Notes under the pieces: model-generated
The model's input: the letters and a program-made list of their open reading frames with translations, nothing else
What the model was told of the DNA's origin: nothing
Database searches by the model: none
Made by a program: the position numbers and the translations under genes
Shown here: piece by piece, positions 1 through 8,296 of the stretch
Numbering within the stretch: the stretch's first letter is position 1
Layout of the letters: each line of letters begins with the position of its first letter
Assembly (NCBI GenBank): GCA_947643665.1
Contig: CANRWW010000005.1
Coordinates: 1-64,000, forward strand
Reading direction: 5' to 3'
Length of the DNA stretch: 64,000 bases
From: an uncultured Porphyromonadaceae bacterium
GTDB lineage: Bacteria > Bacteroidota > Bacteroidia > Bacteroidales > Muribaculaceae

Positions 1-72
1 CCATGTGATATTTCTTAAACACATTAACAGACTCAAAAAGTCAAGATGACTTCACTGCTTTAATTTTGCATG

Positions 73-104
73 CACCCCTCATTGCGAGGGGTGTTTTTGT
101 TTTT
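73..104 (+). terminator. Rho-independent terminator
   Basis: Perfect 8-bp stem (73-80 with 86-93), 5-nt loop, followed by a run of nine T interrupted once by G. It would end a transcript from a gene lying left of the window. Bases 1-72 carry no recognisable coding sequence. Confidence 0.85.
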
Positions 105-162
105 ATGTTAGCACTTTTGTCTTGACCGGTAATTATGTGCAGTGATAATAACACAAATTTAC

Positions 163-193
163 TTGGCATTGTGATAGGATGATGTTAAATTTG
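163..193 (+). promoter_or_regulatory. Bacteroidetes-type promoter of the GH43-like gene
   Basis: TTG at 163-165, a 20-nt spacer, then TAAATTTG at 186-193, matching the Bacteroidetes sigma-ABfr -33/-7 consensus. Transcription should start near 200, leaving a leader of about 40 nt before the ATG at 239. Confidence 0.75.
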
Positions 194-238
194 TAGCGCT
201 GAAATTTTTACCTGTCACCACCCTCATACCTTAAAAAC

Positions 239-3076
239 ATGAAAAAAATAATTCTTGCGTCAGCAGCAGGGATGGCCATTCTGGGCATTCCTCATACGTA
301 TGCGGAAAATATTCCTAACCCTCTTCTTCCGAATGTGGCCGATATCGGCGTGATGAAATACAACGGGAAATATTATCTCGGTGGATGCCGTACTGATGGC
401 GATTTTTATATTTCATCTGATCTCGTGAATTGGGAGGGGCCGATCCATGTGATTGACATGGATAACGATTGGAGCAAAGGCTCTGGCTGTGGCAACAACC
501 AGATTCATGCAAACGATATGTTGTATGATAATGGCACCGTGCATGCATATTGGTCGGTAAATTATTGGGGAAAAGACTTGCACGCGGTGCATGTGGTTCA
601 TTCTGAGGCCACAGATCCGATGGGGCCGTATGCCGAGCCTGTAAAAGACCGTTGGATGGATAACCGCATAGACCCTAAAGTATTCCGGGACGATGACGGA
701 CAATTGTATATGTATATGGTGCGTTTTACCGACGGCAATACCATTTGGGCACGTAAGATGAAAAACTGGCGCGAGTTCAATGATACTGACCCTGATGCCA
801 TTCTATGCCAGTTCTCATCAAATCCCAACACCTGGGAGCGTATGGATAATGCGGTTGCGGAAGGTCCGTGGGTAATCAAGTACCATAACCAGTACTATAT
901 GATGTATAATGCCAACCATACCGGAGGTGAATGGGGTAATTATCAACTGGGTGTGGCCCAGGCTCAATCTCCGATGGGATTCAACAACGGCAACAAGTAT
1001 CCTCATCCTGTAGTGGTTTCAAACCAGAAAGAGCTTGAAGACAATTATGTAGATCTTTTGCGCTATTCAACAGGTACTTATGCTCCGTTGTTCAGCTACA
1101 CTGTAAATCCGCCGGCCGATGGGTGGGCAGCCCCCGATTTCAATGACAGGAACTGGGCTAAAGGTTCCGGCGGTTTTGCGCCTTATGCCGAGAAAGGTAC
1201 AACGACATACCGCCGCGGGACGAACTGGGATACAGACAGTATCTGGATCCGCAAAAACTTCAATGTGTCGGATCTGAACCATAATCTGGCTCTTCGTCTT
1301 ACCACGCGTGGTCCTGCAAAGGTGTATCTTAACGGGAAAGAGATACACTCCGAAGAGCAGGGGGTGTATCGCATAGTGAATTTCACACCTGAAATGTCCA
1401 AATTATTGAAACTTGGCGGTAACACTCTGGCGATAGAAAGTTCTGCCAAAGGGCGCAGAGGCGGTTATGTAAATGCCGAACTGTTTGATATGGTTGACGG
1501 TACTGCCGCTCCTGAAATAGTATGGACACCAGGGCAACCTAATATATTGCGCGGGCCGAATGGTTTTGAATGGTGGCTCATATATATGGCCAACGACAAC
1601 GCCAACACCCGTAGCCAATATATTGACCGCGTACACTTCCACGGTGACAAAATGGTGGTTGACGGCATATCCCATGCCAATAATCCTGGATATCATCCCA
1701 CTCCGGCTTTGCCTGTTTATTGGGATATTTTCGATGGGCCGTTTGATTCTAAAAAATGGGATGGCATTGATATGGAAGCATGGCATGTGGCTGATGGTGA
1801 GCTTAAGGCTAATCCGGGAAGTTCGGCTGTGCTGGCACCAGCTTTGGCTGCAAAGTCATATCTGTGGGAGGTGAATGTGAAGCCGGAGCAGACTGCCGGG
1901 GTGTATGCCATATGGATTGACGCTTCAAACAATGTGAAAATAATGTTTGACAAGGGTGCGGCAGCCTGGACCGTGGTAGAAACAGTTGACGGCAAACCTC
2001 ATACTCTTGGAGCAAATAAACTTCGTGAAGATTTCAAATGGGGCGTATATCATCAGATAAGGGTTGAGCGGGATCTTGGCGATCTGGTTGTTTCCATTGA
2101 CGAGATGCGCACTTCAAAACCTTATGAAACGCGCCTGACGGCAGATGCCGTGCCGGGTCTGACGACAACCGGTAACGCAGCTTTCGATGGATTGGTCTAC
2201 ACCATAGGTTTTGACGATGGAAACGACCGTATGAACGGATGGGAAATGGCGGAAGGAGCGCTTATGCCCACTTCCCGTGGAGCTTCTGCATCAGGTGCCA
2301 TGAGAGCCTTTAAAGGGACGCCGTCTTCCAATTATGAGTTGACCATACAGATATCAGGTCTCGGAGACGACGCCGTGGCAGGTTTTTATCCGTTGTATGT
2401 TGATCCGTCAAATTATGTCGAAGCTGTTCTTGATGCCCAGGCCCGTGCGTTGAAACTCACTACAGTACGCAAGGGAAAAACTATTGATACCCGCACGCTT
2501 CCGGTAGATTGCATGCGTACGCTTTACGCCGATATGAGGTTTACGGATTCTTACGACAAGGGGTATACCACAGATTGCCCGACGGTATTTGACGCCATAT
2601 ATTTGAAGCGGTATGATGTAGCAAACCGCAATGTGTTTACTGATAATCGTTTCGATAAAGAGACTGCAACAGTTGGAAATAAGGAGATATTCGTAGACAA
2701 TATGTTCAGCCTTATGGAACCGTCTATGCTTGCAGAGGATGGAAGCTGGAAGGCATTGCCGGTTGAAAATGCATCTGTAGCACAGAATCCGGCTTATAAT
2801 GTGGCATCTTTTGACCCCGTAAAGGCAAGCCGTCTACGTTTTATGAACCGGAATCCGTCTGATGGTGCGCACCATATATACGACATACGTCTGCATGAGC
2901 TTTTCAAAGATAGCTATAATCTGCGTTCGGTGCGTGATGGCGACACTCTAAGGCTGTTTGTAGATGGCAGGGAAATGGCTCAGTTGCCGGTCAAGGGATT
3001 CGGTGACGCTACAATAGGTCTCGTTTCCCGCCAGGGCACACCCGAATATCACGGATTGACATATTATCATAAATAA
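239..3076 (+). CDS. Secreted multidomain glycoside hydrolase, GH43-like
   Basis: 945 aa with an N-terminal signal peptide (cleavage probably after YA, residue 22). Residues about 28-310 resemble the five-bladed propeller of family 43 glycosidases (arabinanases, xylosidases): candidate catalytic base Asp35 in VADIGVMKY, pKa-modulating Asp145 in RIDPKVF, and catalytic acid Glu208 in AEGPWV. A jelly-roll, beta-galactosidase-like segment (about 315-420, with KVYLNGKEI) then interrupts the fold before a further propeller-like strand near 440-470 (RGPNGFEWWLIYM). The C-terminal half looks like two laminin-G or concanavalin-like beta-sandwich modules, about 490-640 and 650-945. It probably trims a plant or host glycan outside the cytoplasm. 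No SusC/SusD pair adjoins it, so it is not in an obvious polysaccharide utilisation locus. Family call is firm; substrate is unknown. Confidence 0.75.
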   Translation: MKKIILASAAGMAILGIPHTYAENIPNPLLPNVADIGVMKYNGKYYLGGCRTDGDFYISSDLVNWEGPIHVIDMDNDWSKGSGCGNNQIHANDMLYDNGTVHAYWSVNYWGKDLHAVHVVHSEATDPMGPYAEPVKDRWMDNRIDPKVFRDDDGQLYMYMVRFTDGNTIWARKMKNWREFNDTDPDAILCQFSSNPNTWERMDNAVAEGPWVIKYHNQYYMMYNANHTGGEWGNYQLGVAQAQSPMGFNNGNKYPHPVVVSNQKELEDNYVDLLRYSTGTYAPLFSYTVNPPADGWAAPDFNDRNWAKGSGGFAPYAEKGTTTYRRGTNWDTDSIWIRKNFNVSDLNHNLALRLTTRGPAKVYLNGKEIHSEEQGVYRIVNFTPEMSKLLKLGGNTLAIESSAKGRRGGYVNAELFDMVDGTAAPEIVWTPGQPNILRGPNGFEWWLIYMANDNANTRSQYIDRVHFHGDKMVVDGISHANNPGYHPTPALPVYWDIFDGPFDSKKWDGIDMEAWHVADGELKANPGSSAVLAPALAAKSYLWEVNVKPEQTAGVYAIWIDASNNVKIMFDKGAAAWTVVETVDGKPHTLGANKLREDFKWGVYHQIRVERDLGDLVVSIDEMRTSKPYETRLTADAVPGLTTTGNAAFDGLVYTIGFDDGNDRMNGWEMAEGALMPTSRGASASGAMRAFKGTPSSNYELTIQISGLGDDAVAGFYPLYVDPSNYVEAVLDAQARALKLTTVRKGKTIDTRTLPVDCMRTLYADMRFTDSYDKGYTTDCPTVFDAIYLKRYDVANRNVFTDNRFDKETATVGNKEIFVDNMFSLMEPSMLAEDGSWKALPVENASVAQNPAYNVASFDPVKASRLRFMNRNPSDGAHHIYDIRLHELFKDSYNLRSVRDGDTLRLFVDGREMAQLPVKGFGDATIGLVSRQGTPEYHGLTYYHK

Positions 3077-3208
3077 TTACTGTGTTTATATTGATTTTCA
3101 TTTCACCGTTATTATAAGGTTTGTAACGATTCTGAATTAGAATTCATACAGTTAGTATATTGGAATTGTATTTAGTTAGTATGCAATAAAGAACATGGTT
3201 ACTAGTGA

Positions 3209-3241
3209 AGCGTCTGCGGCGTGAGCCGCGGGCGCTTTTTT
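3209..3241 (+). terminator. Rho-independent terminator after the GH43-like gene
   Basis: A 12-bp stem with two G-U pairs (3209-3220 with 3225-3236), loop GTGA, then T-run to 3241. It lies 130 nt past the GH43-like stop and upstream of the calcium ATPase promoter. Confidence 0.85.
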
Positions 3242-3311
3242 GCTGATGTGGTTATTGAGGGATGCATCCAAAATTCAACTCTCAAAATTATGCTGAATGC
3301 TGGTTATTAAT

Positions 3312-3319
3312 TACCTTTG
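3312..3319 (+). promoter_or_regulatory. -7 element of the calcium ATPase gene
   Basis: TACCTTTG matches TAnnTTTG. No convincing TTG sits about 20 nt upstream. The element lies inside the reading frame extended to 3297, so it argues that translation starts at the next ATG, 3348. Confidence 0.65.
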
Positions 3320-3347
3320 CATTTGGAAAAAAAAGATTGTAATTGAA

Positions 3348-5996
3348 ATGATATCAGACTCTAATTATGCAGGCCTTACAGAGGCTGAAGTTGCTGAAAG
3401 CCGTATCAGACATGGTATAAACATACTGACACCTCCTGAGAAGGAGTCTTTATTCAAACGTTTTCTGGATAAATTCAAAGATCCGCTGATTCTCATATTG
3501 CTGATTGCAGGGGCATTGTCTGTCGGTATCTCATGTTATGAGTACTGGGGGCTGAATCTTGGCGGAAGTGTGTTCTTTGAGCCGGTAGGCATATTTATAG
3601 CCATATTGCTTGCTACCGGTCTCGCTTTCATATTCGAGCTTAAGGCTGATCGGGAATTTGAGCTGCTGAACCGTGTGAACGATGACGAACCAGTGCAGGT
3701 GATACGTTGTGGCCATGCAATGCAGATACCTAAAAAGGATGTTGTCGTTGGTGATCTGGTCATATTGAATACAGGTGAGGAGATTCCTGCCGATGGTGCG
3801 CTTCTTGAAGCTGTGTCCATGAGTGTTGATGAATCAACTCTCACGGGTGAGCCTATGTGCCATAAAACAACGGATGAAGCCCAGTTTGATGCCGATGCGA
3901 CATTCCCTTCTGACCATGTGATGCGTGGTACCAAGATTATGGAGGGCCATGGACTTATGCGTGTGTTCGCTGTAGGTGACAGCACTGAAAATGGCAAGGT
4001 GTTTGAGGCCGCGCAGATTGACGACAGTGTGAAGACACCGCTTAATGAACAACTGGACAGGCTTGGAGTGCTGATTTCCAGAATTTCATATGCTTTTGCC
4101 ACCCTGATTATCGTAGGGCGTGTGGCGATGTATTTTGTAAACGTAGATTTTGACTGGCTAGGTTTTGTAGCCTACCTGCTTCAGACGCTTATGGTGGCTG
4201 TCACGCTTATTGTGGTGGCTGTGCCTGAAGGGCTTCCTATGGCAGTTACACTGTCTTTGGCTTTTTCAATGCGTCGGATGCTCAAAACCAACAACCTTGT
4301 CAGAAAGATGCATGCATGTGAGACAATGGGCGCCACGACGGTCATATGCACTGATAAGACCGGCACGCTTACCCAGAACCAGATGCAGGTTTACAAGGCT
4401 GATTTTTTCGGTGATCCTTCCGACGAAGTATTATATGAGGGGATTGCTGTAAATTCAACCGCGCTTCTGGATCTTTCAGGAGAAAAGCCTCAAGTGCTTG
4501 GCAATCCGACTGAAGGCGCCTTGTTGTTATGGCTTAAAGAGCGTGGAGCCGATTATCAGGCTCTGCGTAACGGAACCTCTCTTGTAGAGGAATTGCCCTT
4601 TTCGACGGAGCGCAAATATATGGCAACAATAGTGGATTCGGCTATTGGCAAAAGGATACTTTATGTGAAGGGTGCGCCGGAAATTGTCTTTGCAATGTGC
4701 AAAAACAATGCAGGTATAAGCCGTAATGAGCTTGATGCACGTCTTCTGGAGTATCAGAACCAGGCTATGCGTACACTTGGTTTCGCATGGCAGGAAGTCA
4801 CAGGAGATGCCCCCCTGATCAGGGATGGAAAAGTTGTGGCGGAAAACCTGACTTTCATTGGCATAGTTGCCATATCGGATCCTGTGCGTGCCGATGTGCC
4901 GGCAGCTGTGCGTGAGGTGATAGACGCCGGTATTAAAGTCAAGATTGTGACCGGTGACACTCCTGGCACAGCCAAGGAGATAGGGCGCCAGATAGGTTTA
5001 TGGGATGACGGCAAAGATAGCGAACGGAATATAATAACCGGTACCGAATTTGCTGGACTTACAGACGAACAGCTTCGTGAAAGGGTAGGGGATATGAAGA
5101 TCATCGCCCGCGCCCGCCCGATGGATAAAAAGCGCCTTGTTGAGGCATTGCAGGCAAACAACGAGGTTGTGGCGGTAACAGGCGACGGGACCAACGATGC
5201 TCCGGCGCTTAAAACTGCTCACGTAGGGCTTTCCATGGGCGATGGCACATCAGTGGCAAAAGAAGCCTCTGATATTACAATCGTGGATAACTCATTCTCT
5301 TCGATCGGACGTGCCGTGATGTGGGGCCGGTCGCTGTTCCTTAACATAAGGCGTTTTATTCTGTTCCAGATGACTGTCAACGTGGTGGCTTGTCTTATTG
5401 TGTTGGCCGGTGCTTTTATGGGTATGCAATCGCCGCTTACGGTTACACAGATGCTTTGGGTAAATCTGATCATGGATACGTTCGCGGCAATGGCGCTTGC
5501 ATCGCTTCCCCCATCTCCGACGGTCATGCATGAGGCTCCCAGGTCACGTACAGCATTTATTATCAACCGTCCGATGTGGAATTTTATAATCGGTACCGGA
5601 TTGGCGTTTTTTGCAATTCTGGTCGCATTCCTCTATTATCTGGAGCATGCAGACATTACATCGCTTACAGATATAGGACATGTATCTATGGGAACGGGAA
5701 GGGGCTTGTCTCCATATGAGCTTTCGCTTTTCTTCACCACTTTCGTGTTCATGCAGTTCTGGAACATGTTTAATGCCCGTGCTTTTGCCACAGGCCGCTC
5801 TGCATTTCATTTTCGCGGGTGTGCCGGCTTTGAACTTATAGCTTTGGTTATCCTGGCTGGCCAGATACTTATAGTTTCTTTCGGGGGAGAATTTTTCACC
5901 GTGGTGCCTCTGAAACTTATGGACTGGCTGATAATAATCGGATCTACCTCGCTGGTGCTTTGGATCGGTGAAGTTGTACGCTTGTTCAGGAAATAG
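3348..5996 (+). CDS. P-type calcium-transporting ATPase (PMCA-like)
   Basis: 882 aa from ATG 3348. An in-frame ATG at 3297 is rejected because the promoter -7 element at 3312-3319 lies downstream of it and family homology begins at SNYAGLTEAEV. Order of parts: N-terminal cation-ATPase domain, two membrane helices, actuator domain with LTGEP, a helix pair with PEGLP (cation-binding M4), phosphorylation site DKTGTLTQ (Asp336), nucleotide-binding domain with KGAPE, hinge TGDGTNDAPAL, and a C-terminal helix bundle. This is the organisation of type IIB calcium pumps that export Ca2+ at the cost of ATP. Ion specificity is inferred from family only. The stop lies 3 nt from the end of the convergent HAD gene. 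Confidence 0.9.
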   Translation: MISDSNYAGLTEAEVAESRIRHGINILTPPEKESLFKRFLDKFKDPLILILLIAGALSVGISCYEYWGLNLGGSVFFEPVGIFIAILLATGLAFIFELKADREFELLNRVNDDEPVQVIRCGHAMQIPKKDVVVGDLVILNTGEEIPADGALLEAVSMSVDESTLTGEPMCHKTTDEAQFDADATFPSDHVMRGTKIMEGHGLMRVFAVGDSTENGKVFEAAQIDDSVKTPLNEQLDRLGVLISRISYAFATLIIVGRVAMYFVNVDFDWLGFVAYLLQTLMVAVTLIVVAVPEGLPMAVTLSLAFSMRRMLKTNNLVRKMHACETMGATTVICTDKTGTLTQNQMQVYKADFFGDPSDEVLYEGIAVNSTALLDLSGEKPQVLGNPTEGALLLWLKERGADYQALRNGTSLVEELPFSTERKYMATIVDSAIGKRILYVKGAPEIVFAMCKNNAGISRNELDARLLEYQNQAMRTLGFAWQEVTGDAPLIRDGKVVAENLTFIGIVAISDPVRADVPAAVREVIDAGIKVKIVTGDTPGTAKEIGRQIGLWDDGKDSERNIITGTEFAGLTDEQLRERVGDMKIIARARPMDKKRLVEALQANNEVVAVTGDGTNDAPALKTAHVGLSMGDGTSVAKEASDITIVDNSFSSIGRAVMWGRSLFLNIRRFILFQMTVNVVACLIVLAGAFMGMQSPLTVTQMLWVNLIMDTFAAMALASLPPSPTVMHEAPRSRTAFIINRPMWNFIIGTGLAFFAILVAFLYYLEHADITSLTDIGHVSMGTGRGLSPYELSLFFTTFVFMQFWNMFNARAFATGRSAFHFRGCAGFELIALVILAGQILIVSFGGEFFTVVPLKLMDWLIIIGSTSLVLWIGEVVRLFRK

Positions 5997-5999
5997 GGT

Positions 6000-6641
6000 T
6001 TATTTCATAAGATCGTCCATAAAACCGGTCAGGGCGTTTAGCGACGGTGTCACCATGTCTGACATTCGTGCTACATCGTCTGCTTGGTTTGTGGTTGCAA
6101 GACCGATTACTTTGCATCCTGCACGACGTCCCGACTCAAGGCCTTGAAACGAGTCCTCGAAAACTATGCATTCTTCTGGCTGTATGCCTACTTTGGCTGC
6201 GCCTATGAGATATGGTTCCGGATGAGGCTTTGAGTGTGTCACATCAGCTGCAGTTACAATCGCGTCAAAATGAGATGGGAAATCAGGATGCTGGTTGAAC
6301 AGGAAATTCATCTTTTTCTCATCGCTTGAGGTGACGATTACTGTTTTCATTCCAAGGCTACGCAAGCGGTCAACAAACTCCAATGCGCCTGGAAAAACAG
6401 GATATACTATCTCGTTTTCAAACTCGTGAAGCATCCTGTCAACGTCAGCCCGTATTTCCGGTTCAGGAAAATAGGTGGTTAGGATATCATTGAGTGTGGT
6501 TCCCTTTATATCGTATGCGAAAGTGGGAGATGGCAGATGATGTGCACGTCCCACTTTTTCCCAGAACTGTGTATATAACGTCTCTGAATCAATGAGAACC
6601 CCGTCAAGGTCGAATAAGGCTGCTTTGTAGTACATAGTCAT
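6000..6641 (-). CDS. HAD-superfamily hydrolase, beta-phosphoglucomutase-like
   Basis: 213 aa from ATG 6641; an ATG at 6635 is equally plausible, and one at 6689 is less so because the extension is unlike the family. HAD motif I is LFDLDGVLID, motif II the Ser in VIVTSSDE, motif III the Lys in HSKPHPEPYL, and motif IV FEDSFQGLESG. The cap between motifs I and II is the small helical type found in beta-phosphoglucomutases and sugar-phosphate or nucleotide phosphatases. Cytoplasmic. The substrate cannot be read from sequence. It is transcribed divergently from the MATE exporter, with the two -7 elements only about 35 nt apart. Confidence 0.85.
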   Translation of the reverse strand: MTMYYKAALFDLDGVLIDSETLYTQFWEKVGRAHHLPSPTFAYDIKGTTLNDILTTYFPEPEIRADVDRMLHEFENEIVYPVFPGALEFVDRLRSLGMKTVIVTSSDEKKMNFLFNQHPDFPSHFDAIVTAADVTHSKPHPEPYLIGAAKVGIQPEECIVFEDSFQGLESGRRAGCKVIGLATTNQADDVARMSDMVTPSLNALTGFMDDLMK

Positions 6642-6711
6642 TTTTATTTTTTTGATGGCATTAATGAAGTGATACCGCTGGTTCAACAATTTGTTGAGAG
6701 ATATTAAACCG

Positions 6712-6719
6712 CAAAGTTA
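6712..6719 (-). promoter_or_regulatory. -7 element of the HAD hydrolase gene
   Basis: Read on the minus strand this is TAACTTTG, a match to TAnnTTTG. The predicted start of transcription is near 6705, leaving a leader of about 65 nt before ATG 6641. No good TTG was found at the expected distance. Confidence 0.6.
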
Positions 6720-6753
6720 CAACTTTTAACACGGTTGAACCGTCCTTTTTAGC

Positions 6754-6761
6754 TAAATTTG
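6754..6761 (+). promoter_or_regulatory. -7 element of the MATE-FAD operon
   Basis: TAAATTTG on the plus strand; TTG at 6735-6737 gives a short 16-nt spacer. The leader to ATG 6827 would be about 60 nt. Back to back with the minus-strand -7 element at 6712-6719. Confidence 0.6.
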
Positions 6762-6826
6762 CATAATATTTTGAGATATATTCCTGGTAATGCCGGATAT
6801 ATCCTGATTCATATTGGGATAGATAT

Positions 6827-8296
6827 ATGACTGATTCTGATAGACAAAACAATTCATCTGCATGTAAAGCGGCGGGTCGGCGTCCGACCGCGATGCGTCA
6901 TGATCCTATGACGCTTGGCACAAAGCCTGTGGGCAAGTTGCTGGTGGAGTATTCCATCCCCGCTATCATTGCCAGTGTGGCGGTGTCTGTCTACAACATT
7001 GTAGACAGCATTTTTATCGGGCGCGGTGTCGGGGCAATGGCAATCGCTGGCCTTGCGATAACTTTGCCGCTGATGAACCTTGTCATGGCTTTCTGTACTT
7101 TGATAGCTGCGGGTGGCGCTACTATCAGCTCTATATTTCTAGGGCAGCGCAATGTTTCAAAGGCCACTGATGTGGTTAATAATGTGGTGACATTCTGCCT
7201 GGTGCATGCTGTGCTTTTCGGAGGTCTTACTCTTATTTTCATAGATCCGATATTGCGTTTCTTCGGCGCTACAGCAGAGACTGTAATATATGCTCGTGAA
7301 TTTATGGAGGTTATACTCTACGGGTTGCCGATGTCATATGTGTTTATCGGATTGAACAATCTGATGCGTGCCACCGGGTATCCCCGTAAAGCCATGATTT
7401 CAGCACTTCTGTCTGTGGTCGTGAATGTTATTCTCGCTCCTGTTTTTATATATTCTTTCGACTGGGGGATTGCAGGAGCCGCTTGGGCCACTAATGCCGG
7501 GCAGTTTGTAGCTTTTATCTGGGTTTTGTTCCACTTCTTCTCAAAGAAAAGCTATGTGCATTTCAATGCCCGCAACAGCTGGTGCAAATGGGCTATTCTT
7601 AAAAAGATATATGCTATAGGGTTGTCCCCGTTCCTTATGAATGTCACAACGTGCGTTGTGGTCATATTCATAAATAAGGCTTTGCTTGATTATGGCGGTG
7701 CTGATGGCAATCTTGCCATAGGGTCGTTTGGGATCATCAACCGTGTGACAATGTTTTTTGTGATGGTCGTGTTCGGTGTCACCCAAGGCATGCAGCCCAT
7801 CCTCGGATTCAATTATGGAGCTAACCAGTGGGGGCGTGTCAAATCGACTCTTTACAAAGGCATATGGATAGGGACAGCCATTACGGCATTCGGTTGCTTT
7901 ATAACCGAAGTGTTTCCCGATACATTGAGCCGCTTGTTTACTGTTGATGAAGGGCTGATTGCTATCGCACGCGATGGTTTCAGATGCTATTTCATGTGTT
8001 ATGCGGTAGTGGGGTGCCAGATTGTGATACAGAATTTTTTCCAGTCTATAGGCAAGCCCCAGATCTCCATTTTCCTTTCCCTTACGCGCCAGTTGATCTT
8101 CCTGTTGCCATTCCTGTTGTTGTTGCCCAGACATTTCGGTGTGACAGGTGTATGGCTGTCAATGGCAGGAAGCGACATGCTTGCTTTCATCGTGGCTGTG
8201 GTCACTCTTATGTTTATGCAACGGCGTATCAACAGAAAAATGAATCTCGCCACGCAGATGACAGATGTGGCACAAACAGACGATACAGATGATTGA
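6827..8296 (+). CDS. MATE-family multidrug/sodium antiporter
   Basis: 489 aa, about twelve predicted membrane helices in two similar halves, as expected for MATE transporters that export cationic or aromatic compounds using Na+ or H+. Family features include KLLVEYSIPAI at the first helix, DSIFIGRGVG, and FFGATAE in the first half. The first 25 residues are hydrophilic; an internal Met at about residue 23 (MRHDPMTLG) is an alternative start closer to family consensus. The ORF ends inside the next gene (8-nt overlap, ATGATTGA), so the exporter and the FAD oxidoreductase are translationally coupled. Substrate unknown. Confidence 0.88.
   Translation: MTDSDRQNNSSACKAAGRRPTAMRHDPMTLGTKPVGKLLVEYSIPAIIASVAVSVYNIVDSIFIGRGVGAMAIAGLAITLPLMNLVMAFCTLIAAGGATISSIFLGQRNVSKATDVVNNVVTFCLVHAVLFGGLTLIFIDPILRFFGATAETVIYAREFMEVILYGLPMSYVFIGLNNLMRATGYPRKAMISALLSVVVNVILAPVFIYSFDWGIAGAAWATNAGQFVAFIWVLFHFFSKKSYVHFNARNSWCKWAILKKIYAIGLSPFLMNVTTCVVVIFINKALLDYGGADGNLAIGSFGIINRVTMFFVMVVFGVTQGMQPILGFNYGANQWGRVKSTLYKGIWIGTAITAFGCFITEVFPDTLSRLFTVDEGLIAIARDGFRCYFMCYAVVGCQIVIQNFFQSIGKPQISIFLSLTRQLIFLLPFLLLLPRHFGVTGVWLSMAGSDMLAFIVAVVTLMFMQRRINRKMNLATQMTDVAQTDDTDD

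Noticed and set aside
61..68. TAATTTTG near the left edge
   Set aside because: It is followed within 5 nt by a terminator hairpin and has no TTG box; not a useful promoter.
3150..3182. Two copies of AGTTAGTAT 24 nt apart
   Set aside because: Short, AT-rich and lacking context; could be chance.
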